Part shown: positions 1 through 8,656 of the stretch, piece after piece
Layout of the letters: each line of letters starts with the position of its first letter
Numbering within the stretch: position 1 is the first letter of the stretch
Assembly (NCBI RefSeq): GCF_037055355.1
Contig: NZ_CP146350.1
Coordinates: 1,325,001 to 1,389,000 of the forward strand
Source of the DNA: Streptomyces sp. DG1A-41
GTDB taxonomy: Bacteria; Actinomycetota; Actinomycetes; Streptomycetales; Streptomycetaceae
Direction: 5' to 3'
Length of the DNA: 64,000 nt
Translations under genes and position numbers: made by a program
Notes under the pieces: generated by a model
The model's database searches: none
Seen by the model: only the letters and a program-made list of their open reading frames with translations
What the model was told of the DNA's origin: nothing

Positions 1-193
1 CCACCATGCGATGGAGACTCATATCCGGTATTAGACCCCGTTTCCAGGGCTTGTCCCAGAGTGCAGGGCAGATTGCCCACGTGTTACTCACCCGTTCGCC
101 ACTAATCCCCACCGAAGTGGTTCATCGTTCGACTTGCATGTGTTAAGCACGCCGCCAGCGTTCGTCCTGAGCCAGGATCAAACTCTCCGTGAA
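1..193 (-). rRNA. rrs: 16S ribosomal RNA, 5' end (partial)
   Basis: On the minus strand the sequence reads as the first ~190 nt of an actinobacterial 16S rRNA. It includes the universal bacterial forward-primer region (AGAGTTTGATCCTGGCTCAG, complement near 168-187) and the GCGGCGTGCTTAACACATGC helix. The mature 5' end is placed near 193, by similarity to the usual Streptomyces start TTCACGGAGAG. The gene runs out of the left edge, so 23S and 5S are expected beyond the window. It is transcribed away from crr. Confidence 0.97.
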
Positions 194-600
194 TGTGTAC
201 CGGTAATCCGGTCGACACCACGAGAGCGGAACAGTCGGAGGAATAATCCGACCGTTCACAGCGTCCTCGCTGTGTTTTTTCAAAGGAACCTCGCCCCAGC
301 AGATGCTGGAGACGGGGTATCAACATATCTGGCGTTGACTTTTGGCACGCTGTTGAGTTCTCAAGGAACGGTCGCTTCCTTTGTACTCACCCTCTCGGGC
401 TTTCCTCCGGGCGCTTCCCTTCGCGTTTCCAACTCTACCAGGGTTTTTCCGTCTCCCTGACCGCCGTCCTGCGGGCATGCAGAAGGCGACCCCGAGATAG
501 GATCTGACAAGTTGGGTGCTGCCAGGCGAGGACACGAGGTTGCGTCGCTCAGCCCCAGGCAGGAGTGCGACTGTACACGCGGCCGCGGAGCGGGTGCAAA
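194..600 (-). promoter_or_regulatory. rRNA operon leader and promoters
   Basis: This 400-nt stretch holds no convincing gene and reads on the minus strand as a Streptomyces rRNA leader. The conserved processing/antitermination region CCGTTCCTTGAGAACTCAAC lies near 353-372. A promoter candidate TTGCAC (594-599), 18-nt spacer, TACAGT (570-575) is visible. A second -10-like TAGAGT lies at 432-437, within a context typical of Streptomyces rRNA promoters. Multiple tandem promoters are usual for these operons. Exact start sites are inferred. Confidence 0.75.
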
Positions 601-611
601 TCGATTTGAGG

Positions 612-627
612 TATGGTCTAGACCACT
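612..627. promoter_or_regulatory. DasR operator (dre site)
   Basis: The sequence TATGGTCTAGACCACT contains the perfect palindrome TGGTCTAGACCA (614-625). It matches the dre consensus ACTGGTCTAGACCACT bound by DasR, the GntR regulator released by glucosamine-6-phosphate. It lies 114 bp upstream of the crr start and 13 bp beyond the -35 of the divergent rRNA promoter candidate. DasR control of crr-ptsI is established in S. coelicolor; here it is inferred from the site. Confidence 0.9.
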
Positions 628-740
628 CTGGAGTGGTCACGGGGAACCGGCACTTCAGGTGACATACCCTGCTGAACAGTGTGCCGTCCGGGTACCGACA
701 GGGACGGCCCATATCGATCTCCACCCCTGGGAGGCTTCCC

Positions 741-1190
741 ATGACCACCGTGACGTCCCCACTCGCAGGACGCGCCATCGGACTGGCAGCCGTGCCGGAT
801 CCGGTCTTCTCCGGGGCCATGGTCGGCCCGGGCACAGCGATCGACCCCGTACGTGAGCCTTCCGAGGCCGTCTCGCCTGTGGACGGCGTCATCGTCTCCC
901 TGCACCCGCACGCGTTCGTCGTCGTCGACGAGAACGGTCACGGCGTGCTCACCCACCTCGGCATCGACACCGTGCAGCTCAACGGCGAGGGTTTCGAGCT
1001 GCTCGTGAACAAGGGTGACACCGTCACGCGCGGTCAGGGCATCGTGCGCTGGGACCCGGCCGCCGTCGAGGCCGCCGGCAAGTCCGCGGTCTGCCCGATC
1101 GTGGCGCTGGAGGCCACAGCCGAAGCGCTCTCCGATCTGCGTGACGACGGCGAAGTGAAGGCCGGCGACAGTCTCTTCGTCTGGAAGTGA
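741..1190 (+). CDS. crr: PTS glucose-family EIIA component (Crr)
   Basis: Cytoplasmic phosphocarrier of the phosphotransferase system. It accepts phosphate from HPr and passes it to sugar-specific EIIB domains, in Streptomyces mainly for N-acetylglucosamine. The protein is 149 residues, the normal size for a free-standing EIIA. The active-site histidine is H72 in THLGIDTVQL, with the supporting histidine H57 in HPHAFVVV; these correspond to H90 and H75 of E. coli EIIA-Glc. The ATG at 741 is chosen over an upstream in-frame start (681) because GGGAGG lies at 729-734 and the protein then begins as its relatives do. It is followed by ptsI in the same direction and preceded by a dre site, so it should be derepressed by aminosugars. 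Confidence 0.96.
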   Translation: MTTVTSPLAGRAIGLAAVPDPVFSGAMVGPGTAIDPVREPSEAVSPVDGVIVSLHPHAFVVVDENGHGVLTHLGIDTVQLNGEGFELLVNKGDTVTRGQGIVRWDPAAVEAAGKSAVCPIVALEATAEALSDLRDDGEVKAGDSLFVWK

Positions 1191-1230
1191 CGTCAGTGCC
1201 GTCGTAGGGCGGCTTTGCAGGAGAACCAAC

Positions 1231-1250
1231 GCGGCGGCTGGAGCCGCCGC
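1231..1250 (+). promoter_or_regulatory. Intercistronic hairpin between crr and ptsI
   Basis: A perfect inverted repeat, GCGGCGGCT-GG-AGCCGCCGC, has 9-bp arms. It lies 40 bp after the crr stop and 20 bp before the ptsI start, with no T tract. It could be an RNA stem that sets the crr:ptsI ratio by partial termination, mRNA end protection, or RBS occlusion. The fold is seen in the sequence; the role is inferred. Confidence 0.55.
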
Positions 1251-1269
1251 ACTATCGGAGACGGGTGAG

Positions 1270-2940
1270 ATGGACACAACGCTGCGAGGCGTCGGCGTGA
1301 GCCACGGTGTGGCTATCGGCGAAGTTCGGCATATGGGAACGGCGGTGCTGGAGCCGCCTGCGAAGCAGATCCCCGCGGAGGAGGCGGAGCGTGAACAGGG
1401 GCGCGCCCGCAAAGCCGTGGAGGCTGTGGCGGCCGACCTGATGGCACGGGGCAACCTGGCGGGGGGTGAAGCCCAGGCGGTCCTCGAGGCGCAGGCCATG
1501 ATGGCCCAGGACCCGGAGCTGATGGCCGACGTGGAGCGGCGGATCGCCGTCGGCAGCACGGCCGAGCGCGGGGTGTACGACGCGTTCGCCGCGTACCGCG
1601 AGCTGCTCGCGGGTGCCGGTGAGTACCTCGCCGGTCGCGTGGCCGACCTCGACGACGTGCGGAATCGTATCGTCGCCCGTCTGCTGGGGGTTCCGATGCC
1701 GGGTGTCCCCGACAGCGACGAGCCCTATGTTCTCGTCGCCCGTGACCTCGCACCTGCCGACACCGCGCTGCTGGACCCGACTCTGGTGCTCGGTTTCGTC
1801 ACCGAGGAGGGCGGTCCGACCAGCCACAGCGCGATTCTGGCGCGGGCCCTCGGGGTGCCGGCCGTGGTCGCGCTGCCGGGAGCCGGTGAGCTCGCCGAAG
1901 GCACGATGATTGCCGTCGACGGCAGCACCGGCGAGATCTTCGTGGATCCGAGCGATGAGAAGAAGGCTCAGCTCGAGGCCGCGGCCGCCGAGCGCAAGGC
2001 GGCGCTGGCGGCGTCGACCGGTCCCGGTGCGACCGCGGACGGCCACAAGGTGCCGCTGCTCGCGAACATCGGCGGCCCCGCGGATGTTGCGGCAGCGGTC
2101 GAGGCCGGTGCCGAGGGTGTCGGTCTCTTCCGTACCGAGTTCCTCTTCCTGGACGACAGCAAGCAGGCGCCGTCCGAGGAGCAGCAGGTCGCCGCGTACC
2201 GGCAGGTGCTGGAGGCGTTCCCCGAGGGGCGTGTCGTGGTGCGGGTGCTGGACGCGGGCGCGGACAAGCCGCTCGACTTCCTGACACCGGCCGACGAGCC
2301 GAACCCGGCGCTCGGCGTGCGGGGTCTGCGGACGCTGCTGGATCACCCGGAGGTCCTGCGTACTCAGCTGACGGCGCTCGCGAAGGCCGCGGAAGGGCTG
2401 CCGGTCTACCTCGAGGTCATGGCCCCCATGGTCGCGGACCGTACGGATGCCCGGGCCTTCGCGGACGCGTGCCGAGAGGCTGGGCTGCGGGCGAAGTTCG
2501 GCGCGATGGTCGAGATTCCGTCGGCCGCGCTGCGGGCGCGCTCGATTCTCCAGGAGGTCGAGTTCCTGTCGCTGGGGACGAACGACCTGGCGCAGTACAC
2601 CTTCGCCGCCGACCGTCAGGTGGGTGCGGTCTCCCGTCTGCAGGATCCGTGGCAGCCCGCGCTGCTCGACTTGGTCGCGCTGTCCGCCGAGGCGGCGAAG
2701 GCCGAGGGCAAGAGCTGTGGCGTCTGTGGTGAGGCCGCGTCCGACCCGCTGCTGGCGTGTGTGCTGGCTGGTCTGGGCGTCACCTCTCTTTCGATGGGCG
2801 CGGCGTCGATTCCCTATGTCCGGGCCACGCTGGCGAAGTACACGCTGGCGCAGTGCGAGCGGGCCGCTGCGGCGGCTCGGGCCTCGGACACCGCCGAGGA
2901 CGCTCGCACTGCGGCGCAGGCGGTGTTGTCGGGCGAGTGA
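1270..2940 (+). CDS. ptsI: Phosphoenolpyruvate-protein phosphotransferase (PTS Enzyme I)
   Basis: Enzyme I starts the PTS cascade by taking phosphate from PEP and passing it to HPr in the cytoplasm. The 556-residue length fits the family. The N-terminal part carries the HPr-binding helical region and the phosphohistidine motif GGPTSHSAILARA, with H186 as the phosphorylated residue. The C-terminal TIM barrel shows GLFRTEFLF, the PEP-utiliser motif LGTNDLAQYTF and CGVCGEAASDP with the catalytic cysteine. The ATG at 1270 follows GGAG at 1257-1260. It lies 79 bp after crr and is presumably co-transcribed under DasR control. No ptsH gene is visible nearby, as in other Streptomyces where HPr is encoded elsewhere. 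Confidence 0.96.
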   Translation: MDTTLRGVGVSHGVAIGEVRHMGTAVLEPPAKQIPAEEAEREQGRARKAVEAVAADLMARGNLAGGEAQAVLEAQAMMAQDPELMADVERRIAVGSTAERGVYDAFAAYRELLAGAGEYLAGRVADLDDVRNRIVARLLGVPMPGVPDSDEPYVLVARDLAPADTALLDPTLVLGFVTEEGGPTSHSAILARALGVPAVVALPGAGELAEGTMIAVDGSTGEIFVDPSDEKKAQLEAAAAERKAALAASTGPGATADGHKVPLLANIGGPADVAAAVEAGAEGVGLFRTEFLFLDDSKQAPSEEQQVAAYRQVLEAFPEGRVVVRVLDAGADKPLDFLTPADEPNPALGVRGLRTLLDHPEVLRTQLTALAKAAEGLPVYLEVMAPMVADRTDARAFADACREAGLRAKFGAMVEIPSAALRARSILQEVEFLSLGTNDLAQYTFAADRQVGAVSRLQDPWQPALLDLVALSAEAAKAEGKSCGVCGEAASDPLLACVLAGLGVTSLSMGAASIPYVRATLAKYTLAQCERAAAAARASDTAEDARTAAQAVLSGE

Positions 2941-2955
2941 GCCGCATGGCTGCCC

Positions 2956-2996
2956 GGGCGGGGCGCTCCACTGAGGTGAGGCGCCCCGTCCGCTTT
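2956..2996. terminator. Rho-independent terminator after ptsI
   Basis: GGGCGGGGCGC (2956-2966) pairs with GCGCCCCGTCC (2981-2991), apart from one G-U pair, across a 14-nt loop and is followed by CTTTT. It sits between the convergent ptsI and the minus-strand gene ending at 2997, so it probably serves both. Confidence 0.75.
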
Positions 2997-3887
2997 TCAG
3001 TGGTTGTGTCCTTGTGCTGGTTCCACCTCTCCCAGGTCGGGCGGCTCGCAGTAGTCGACGTTGGATTCGGGGGAGATCAGGTCGCCGGATTCGACGTCGG
3101 TGCAGTAGGCGTCGAAGACCTCGCCCGCGGTGAGGGGCTCGAGTCCGTATCCGCGCAGGCGCCAGCCGTAGACGCGGTCGGGGCTGCCGGGGGCGCTGGC
3201 GCGGATGACGAGTCCTCCGGGGCTTTCGGTGGCCAGGCCGAGGGCCAGGACCGTGGCGAACTCGAGGGTTTCGGTCTCGTCCAGTTCGGCGGCGCCGCCG
3301 GTGTCGGTGGCGTGGAGGGCGGCGAGGAGGGTTTCGGGTGGTCCGGTGACGCTGCATACGAGATGCCGATTGCCGGGTGGGGCCGTGTCGAGGATGCGGA
3401 CGAGCAGATCCGAGGCCCGGGCGAAGGCGGCGCGTCCGATGTCCTCGCCGCAGGACGTGCAGGCGCCCAGGCGAGCGAGGAGTGTGGTCGCGTACTCCCA
3501 GGTGGCCTGTCGCACGGCTTCGTCGACGAGGGCGGCGAGCAGGTCGGACAGCGGCTGGCCCTCGTAGGGAAGGGTCGGTCCTGTGACCGCGAGCCGTGCC
3601 GTGAAGCGTGTGCGGCTGGAGGGGCTGTCGGGATCGAGGCCGTTTTTCGCGCAGAACTCGGCGTATTCCTCGGGGTCGAAGAGGGCCACCGTGGTGTGGC
3701 TGCCTTGTAGGGCCCGTGTCCTGAGGAAGCCTTCCACATGCTTCAGGTAGGCGGCGTGGTCGTCGAAGGTGAAGCTGCGGTAGCGCCGCATGGCCCGGAA
3801 GTCGTGCTCGTCGGTGAGCAGGCCGATGGTGCCGGCGATTTCGCGGCGCAGGACACGTCGCATGGTCCGGCTGTCGGTGTGCGTCAT
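2997..3887 (-). CDS. Conserved Streptomyces protein of unknown function
   Basis: A 296-residue, probably cytoplasmic acidic protein with no signal peptide or membrane segment. I do not recognise a catalytic motif. A CTSCGED stretch in the middle gives one CxxC pair, and the C-terminus ends in a GHNH tail. The ATG at 3885-3887 is preferred over the longer reading from 3920 because AGGGGGA lies just upstream of it. It stands alone, converging on ptsI and transcribed in parallel with the acetoacetyl-CoA synthetase gene upstream. Position right after crr-ptsI matches the S. coelicolor order as I remember it, which supports a real conserved gene, but gives no function. Confidence 0.8.
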   Translation of the reverse strand: MTHTDSRTMRRVLRREIAGTIGLLTDEHDFRAMRRYRSFTFDDHAAYLKHVEGFLRTRALQGSHTTVALFDPEEYAEFCAKNGLDPDSPSSRTRFTARLAVTGPTLPYEGQPLSDLLAALVDEAVRQATWEYATTLLARLGACTSCGEDIGRAAFARASDLLVRILDTAPPGNRHLVCSVTGPPETLLAALHATDTGGAAELDETETLEFATVLALGLATESPGGLVIRASAPGSPDRVYGWRLRGYGLEPLTAGEVFDAYCTDVESGDLISPESNVDYCEPPDLGEVEPAQGHNH

Positions 3888-4060
3888 TGTTCCCCCTGTG
3901 CACGGTCGATCAATGCTCACTCACAGTAATCGGAGGCACTGACAACGGGGCAGGGAAGGGGGGCATCCATTCGAATGAGGAACAAATCGGCAGGTCAACG
4001 GCTGGGTAGCCGACGTGATCGCGTCGGCAGCCATGGTGACGGCGAGTGGTCTGATGCGGA

Positions 4061-4099
4061 ACCCTCGCACCCACCATGGCTTCCGGTGAGTGCGAGGGT
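4061..4099 (-). terminator. Terminator downstream of the acyl-CoA ligase gene
   Basis: ACCCTCGCAC (4061-4070) pairs perfectly with GTGCGAGGGT (4090-4099). An inner CACC/GGTG pairing extends the stem. It lies 8 bp beyond the stop codon of the minus-strand ligase gene. The U-tract is poor, as is usual for Streptomyces terminators. Confidence 0.6.
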
Positions 4100-4107
4100 G
4101 GTGCCGC

Positions 4108-6075
4108 TCAGGCGCGTTTGCGGGCCAGGTCCTCGTAGAACCTCAGGAGGTCGACGTTGTCGATGGAGCCCGGGTTGACCGCGTTCTCCAGCGGGGTGCC
4201 CTGGAGGAGGCGTTTGACCGGGACCTCGATGCGTTTGCCGGTCAAGGTGTGGGGGACGCCGGGCACTTCGATGATCTCGTCCGGGACGTGGCGCGGTGAC
4301 AGTTGCTCGCGGATGGTCTGCTTGATGCGATTTCGCAGGGCTTCGTCGAGGACGGCTCCGGGGGCCAGGTGGACGAAGAGGGGCATCCAGTAGTCACCGT
4401 CGGGCTGTTCGATACCGATGACGAGGGATTCCCTGATCTCGGAGAGGCGCTCCACGGCCTCGTAGATGTCGGCGGATCCCATGCGTACGCCCTGGCGGTT
4501 GAGCGTGGAGTCGGAGCGGCCGTGGATGACGACGGAACCGCGGGAGGTGACGGTGATCCAGTCGCCGTGCCGCCATACGCCGGGGTACGTGTCGAAGTAG
4601 CTGTCGTGGTAGCGGCTGCCATCGGGGTCGTTCCAGAAGTGGATGGGCATCGACGGCATCGGGTTGGTGACCACGAGTTCGCCGACCTCGTCGACCAGGG
4701 GGGTACCGTTCGGGTCCCAGGACTGGAGGTCGGTGCCGAGGCAGGGGGCCTGGAGCTCGCCGACGTAGACCGGGAGGGTGGGTACGGCTCCTGCGAAGCA
4801 GGAGCACACGTCCGTGCCGCCGCTGACGGAGGCGATCCACAGGTCGTCGCGGACCTCGTCGTGGAGCCAGCGGAAACCGTCGGGCGGCAGGGGCGAGCCG
4901 GTGGTGGCAACGCACTGGACGGAGGAGAGGTCGAAGTCGCGGGACGGGTGGACGCCCGCCTTGCGGCAGGCCATGACGTAGGCGGCCGAGGTGCCGTAGA
5001 GGGTGGCCTTGGCGCGTTCGGCGATGCGCCACTGGGCTCCGGTGTCCGGGTAGCCGGGGCTGCCGTCGTAGAGGACGATCGTGGTGCCCGTGAGGAGGCC
5101 GGAGACTAGGAAGTTCCACATCATCCAGCCGGTCGACGTGTACCAGAAGAAGCGGTCCTCGGGGCCCAGGTCGCAGTGCAGGCCGAGCTGCTTGAGGTGC
5201 TCGACCAGGATGCCGCCCTGGGACTGGACGATGGCCTTGGGCAGGCCGGTGGTGCCGGAGGAGTAGAGCACCCACAGGGGGTGGTCGAAGGGCACCTGCT
5301 CGAAGACGGGGTCCGTGTCGTTGGAGGTGAGGGCCGACCAGTCCAGGGCGCCCTCGGGTGCCTCGGTGCCGAGGAGGGGGATGTGGACGACGGCGCGCAG
5401 GGTGGGCAGTTCACGGCGCAGTTCGGCGACGATTTCGCGTCGGTCGTGCTCCTTGCCGCCGTAGCGGTAGCCGTCGACCGTGAAGAGCAGAACAGGTTCG
5501 ACCTGCTGGAAGCGGTCGAGGACGCTGCGGGCGCCGAAGTCGGGGGCGCAGGACGTCCAGACGGCGCCGACGGCCGCGGTGGCGAGGAGGGCGACCACGG
5601 CCTGCGGGATGTTGGGGAGATAGCCGCTGACTCGGTCTCCGGAGCGTACGCCGAGGGCGCGCAGCTCGGCGGCCAGGGAGGCGACCTGGCGGCGCAGTTC
5701 GGCCCAGGTGACGGGGCTTGGTTCGTGTGTCTCGTCGACGGACAGGAGAGCCGGTTCGTCGGCGCGGGTGTCGGCCGCGCGGAGGGCGTGTTCGGCGTAG
5801 TTGAGGGCCGCCCCGGGGAACCACTGGGCGCCCGGCATCGAGCGGTCTGCGAGCACGCGCGCGTAGGGCGTCGGGAAACGGACGTCGAACCACTCCGTGA
5901 CGGCTTTCCAGAAGGTGTCCAGCTCGTCGACGGACCAGCGCTGGAGGGCCGCGTAACCGCCCTCGGCGGGGGCGCCGTGGTGCTCGGCGGCCCAGGCCTG
6001 GAACCTCGTGATCCGGGCCCGGGCGATGCGCTCGGGGTCTGGCTGCCACAGCGGCTGAGGACTAGCGGTCGACAT
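4108..6075 (-). CDS. Acetoacetate--CoA ligase
   Basis: ATP-dependent activation of acetoacetate to acetoacetyl-CoA through an acyl-adenylate, in the cytoplasm. The 655-residue protein belongs to the ANL superfamily. An acetyl-CoA synthetase-type N-terminal region (AWFPGAALNYAEHALR-like) is followed by the P-loop YSSGTTGLPKAIV. The motif GVWRHGDWITVTSRG, with its hinge region, comes next, then HGRSDSTLNRQGVRMGSADIY. The C-terminal PHTLTGKRIEVPVKRLL carries the conserved adenylation lysine. Overall resemblance is to acetoacetyl-CoA synthetases rather than acetate enzymes, from the NYAEHALR and VSGGTDVCSCFAG context. The ATG at 6073-6075 follows GGGAG; the longer reading from 6252 lacks a ribosome site. 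It is a single-gene unit, divergent from the GH31 gene. Confidence 0.9.
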   Translation of the reverse strand: MSTASPQPLWQPDPERIARARITRFQAWAAEHHGAPAEGGYAALQRWSVDELDTFWKAVTEWFDVRFPTPYARVLADRSMPGAQWFPGAALNYAEHALRAADTRADEPALLSVDETHEPSPVTWAELRRQVASLAAELRALGVRSGDRVSGYLPNIPQAVVALLATAAVGAVWTSCAPDFGARSVLDRFQQVEPVLLFTVDGYRYGGKEHDRREIVAELRRELPTLRAVVHIPLLGTEAPEGALDWSALTSNDTDPVFEQVPFDHPLWVLYSSGTTGLPKAIVQSQGGILVEHLKQLGLHCDLGPEDRFFWYTSTGWMMWNFLVSGLLTGTTIVLYDGSPGYPDTGAQWRIAERAKATLYGTSAAYVMACRKAGVHPSRDFDLSSVQCVATTGSPLPPDGFRWLHDEVRDDLWIASVSGGTDVCSCFAGAVPTLPVYVGELQAPCLGTDLQSWDPNGTPLVDEVGELVVTNPMPSMPIHFWNDPDGSRYHDSYFDTYPGVWRHGDWITVTSRGSVVIHGRSDSTLNRQGVRMGSADIYEAVERLSEIRESLVIGIEQPDGDYWMPLFVHLAPGAVLDEALRNRIKQTIREQLSPRHVPDEIIEVPGVPHTLTGKRIEVPVKRLLQGTPLENAVNPGSIDNVDLLRFYEDLARKRA

Positions 6076-6287
6076 GGTCGGCTCCCGGACTGTGCGCGTC
6101 GTGTGCGTCCTCCGCGCACGGGCTGGGGTGTGCGCGTGACGCGGCTGGCACGGACAATGCCATGTGATCGACTTCGGCACCAGGGTGCGCCCCACACAGT
6201 CCGTGTCGTGAAGATGTGGTCCTGGCACGGGTGAACGGCAGTTGAACGACACGCGCGCATGGGGCGGTCAGTGGCAGGGTGAGCAGC

Positions 6288-8654
6288 ATGAACGGTCGTG
6301 ACCTGGTGCGTTCGGTGAAAGCGGTGGGTTCGGTGGGCGCGGCGCAGGGTGTGCGTACCGTACGAGCAGCGTGGCGCAGGCGGCGGGCCGACGCCACCGG
6401 GCTGCCGTCGCGGGGGGCGGAGCGCGCGCGGGTGCCCGGGCCCGTGCGGGAGGTCGAGCCGGGGCCGGGGGGCGGTGTCGTCCGGTTCAGCCGGTCGGAG
6501 CTGCGGATTCTCGTCGCCGTGAACGGAGCCGTCTTCTGGGGCTGGGACGGGGCGGAGCCCGAGCCGTCGTACGCGCTGGCCGGCCGGTGTCCGGAGGCGG
6601 ATCCCCGGGCGGTGCTGGAGCCGGACAAGGACGGCGGCTGGCGGGTGGTGGCCGAGCGGGTCACGGTCGTCGTGTCACGGCATGGCGCGGTGGAGGTGCG
6701 CACCCCCGGTGGCGTGACCCTGCGCCGTGATCTGCCGCCGCGGTGGTGGGAGCCGGTCGCCGGCGGCCCGGCGCGGTGGATGCAGCGGTCGGAGGTGGCT
6801 GCCGACGCGCGGTTCTTCGGGCTTGGTGGTCGGGCTTCGGGTCCTCGGCTGCCGGACGGGACGTACCGGCTGTGGAACACCGACCCCGGTTACGCCTTCG
6901 CGCCTGGTGACGACCCGCTGTACATCACGATGCCGGTGCAGATGGTCGTGTCCGACGGCGGTACGCATCTGGCGTTCCACGACAGTTCGTGGGACGGCAC
7001 GGTGACGCTGCTTGAGGGCGAGGAGGGTGCCGGTTCCGGGCACGACCGGGCCGGGACGAGCGAGCTGCGGATGGACGGCGGTCCACTGCGGTGCTGGGTG
7101 ATGGTGGGCACCCCCGCACGCGTGCTGCTCGCCTGGGCCTCACTCACCGGCGCGCCGGCGCTGCCGCCAGCCTGGGCGCTCGGGCACCACCACGCGCGGT
7201 GGGGGTTCGGCAGCGAGCAGGAGGTGCGGCGGATCGTCGCGGGTTATCTGGAGAACGGTCTGCCGCTCGACGCCGTGCACCTGGACATCGACCACTTCGA
7301 CACGCATCAGGTGTTCACCGTCGACCAGGACCGCTTCCCGAAGCTGCCTTTTCTGGCCGAGGAACTCCGGCGGGACGGCATCCGGCTGGTGTCGATCGTC
7401 GACCCGGCTGTGAAGGCCCTGCCCGGCAATGCCGTGTACGACGGGGGGACGGCTGAGGACGCGTTCGTGCGGGATGCCTCCGGGCAGGTCGTGCAGGGGG
7501 TCGTGTGGCCCGGGGATGCGGTGTTTCCGGATTTCACGCACGCGCGCGTGCGTGAGTGGTGGGGTGGTCTCTACGAGGAGCGGCTCGCGCAGGGGTTTGC
7601 GGGTTTCTGGCATGACATGAACGAGCCCACGTCGTTCGCCGCCTTCGGGGAGTCGACGCTGCCGCGATCGGCGCGGCACTCCTTGGAGGGGAGGGGCGGT
7701 GACCATCGTGAGGCGCACAACGTGTACGCGCTGTGCATGGCCAGGGCGGGCTTCGAGGGGCTGCGGAAACTCGCCCCCCAGGAGCGGCCGTTCCTGTTCT
7801 CGCGCTCCGGATGGGCCGGCATGCAGCGCTACGGCGGGACCTGGTCGGGGGACGTGGCCACCGGCTGGCCGGGATTGCGGGCGTCCTTGGCGCTGGTGAT
7901 GGGGCTCGGGCTGTGCGGCGTGCCGTACTCGGGGCCGGACATCGGAGGCTTCGACGGGGACCCCTCCCCCGAGCTGTTCCTGCGGTGGTTCCAGCTGGGC
8001 GCGTATCTGCCGCTGTTCCGTACGCACGCGAGTCCGCGGGCAGGGCGCAGGGAGCCGTGGGAGTTCGGTGCCGAGGTACTGGAGCACGCGCGCGTGGCGC
8101 TCGTCGAACGCCGGCGGCTGCTGCCGTACTTCACGACGCTGGCCCATCTGGCGCGGCGTACCGGAGCGCCCTATGTGCGGCCCCTGTGGTGGGCGGCGCC
8201 GGAGGAGCGGGCGCTGCGCGACTGCGGGGACGCCTTCCTGCTGGGCGACAGCCTGCTGGTGGCTCCGGTGCTCGACCCGGGCGCGGACCGGCGTGCCGTG
8301 CAGTTGCCGCGGGGGCGCTGGTACGACACGGTGACGGAGCAGGCGTACGAGGGGCCGGCGCAGGTGCTCGTCGACGCGCCTCTGTCGCGGATCCCCGTGT
8401 TCGCACGCGCGGGTGCGGTGCTTCCCGTACGCGGGGAGGACGGCGGGCTGGTGCTGGAGGTGTGGGCGCCCACCCGGGGACGGACCGGGGGCGGGCTGGT
8501 CGTGCCGGACGGTGACGAGGCGTGGGACGAGCCGGAGATCGAGCGCTACACCGCTCGATGGATGGGCTCGCGGGTGGTCGTCGAGCGGGAGGGTGAGGAC
8601 GGCGGGGGCGAGCCGTCCCACCCTGTGCGCGTCCGCGGGGCCGGGGAGCGCTGA
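6288..8654 (+). CDS. Glycoside hydrolase family 31 (alpha-glucosidase/alpha-xylosidase type)
   Basis: Retaining alpha-glycosidase of about 788 residues. The catalytic nucleophile is D443 in GFWHDMNEPTSF, the GH31 signature. The acid/base aspartate lies in YSGPDIGGFDGDPSPELF. An N-terminal galactose-mutarotase-like beta domain precedes the barrel (residues ~60-270), and C-terminal beta domains follow. No signal peptide is visible, so it probably acts on imported oligosaccharides. The ATG at 6288 is taken, with GGCAGGGTGAG upstream; a GTG at 6279 is the alternative. Its end lies 2 bp from the convergent Nudix gene. The exact sugar specificity cannot be told from sequence. The coding sequence holds a perfect 22-bp DNA palindrome at 7534-7555. 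Confidence 0.92.
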   Translation: MNGRDLVRSVKAVGSVGAAQGVRTVRAAWRRRRADATGLPSRGAERARVPGPVREVEPGPGGGVVRFSRSELRILVAVNGAVFWGWDGAEPEPSYALAGRCPEADPRAVLEPDKDGGWRVVAERVTVVVSRHGAVEVRTPGGVTLRRDLPPRWWEPVAGGPARWMQRSEVAADARFFGLGGRASGPRLPDGTYRLWNTDPGYAFAPGDDPLYITMPVQMVVSDGGTHLAFHDSSWDGTVTLLEGEEGAGSGHDRAGTSELRMDGGPLRCWVMVGTPARVLLAWASLTGAPALPPAWALGHHHARWGFGSEQEVRRIVAGYLENGLPLDAVHLDIDHFDTHQVFTVDQDRFPKLPFLAEELRRDGIRLVSIVDPAVKALPGNAVYDGGTAEDAFVRDASGQVVQGVVWPGDAVFPDFTHARVREWWGGLYEERLAQGFAGFWHDMNEPTSFAAFGESTLPRSARHSLEGRGGDHREAHNVYALCMARAGFEGLRKLAPQERPFLFSRSGWAGMQRYGGTWSGDVATGWPGLRASLALVMGLGLCGVPYSGPDIGGFDGDPSPELFLRWFQLGAYLPLFRTHASPRAGRREPWEFGAEVLEHARVALVERRRLLPYFTTLAHLARRTGAPYVRPLWWAAPEERALRDCGDAFLLGDSLLVAPVLDPGADRRAVQLPRGRWYDTVTEQAYEGPAQVLVDAPLSRIPVFARAGAVLPVRGEDGGLVLEVWAPTRGRTGGGLVVPDGDEAWDEPEIERYTARWMGSRVVVEREGEDGGGEPSHPVRVRGAGER
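7534..7555. repeat. Perfect 22-bp palindrome containing the CACGCGCGCGTG 12-mer
   Basis: The 22 bp at 7534-7555, with arms TCACGCACGCG and CGCGTGCGTGA, form a perfect palindrome inside the GH31 gene. Its core CACGCGCGCGTG (7539-7550) recurs at 8085, 16075, 31523, 38998, 39324, 41308 and 41764, in different reading frames and once outside genes (16075, just after glpK). See the matching finding. Confidence 0.8.
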
Positions 8655-8656
8655 TC

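Noticed and set aside
1252..3903. Very long minus-strand open frame (883 codons) opposite ptsI and the following gene
   Set aside because: It is antisense to ptsI, whose Enzyme I motifs and codon pattern are clear; the antisense translation is a low-complexity Arg/Gly/His-rich product, as expected in high-GC DNA.
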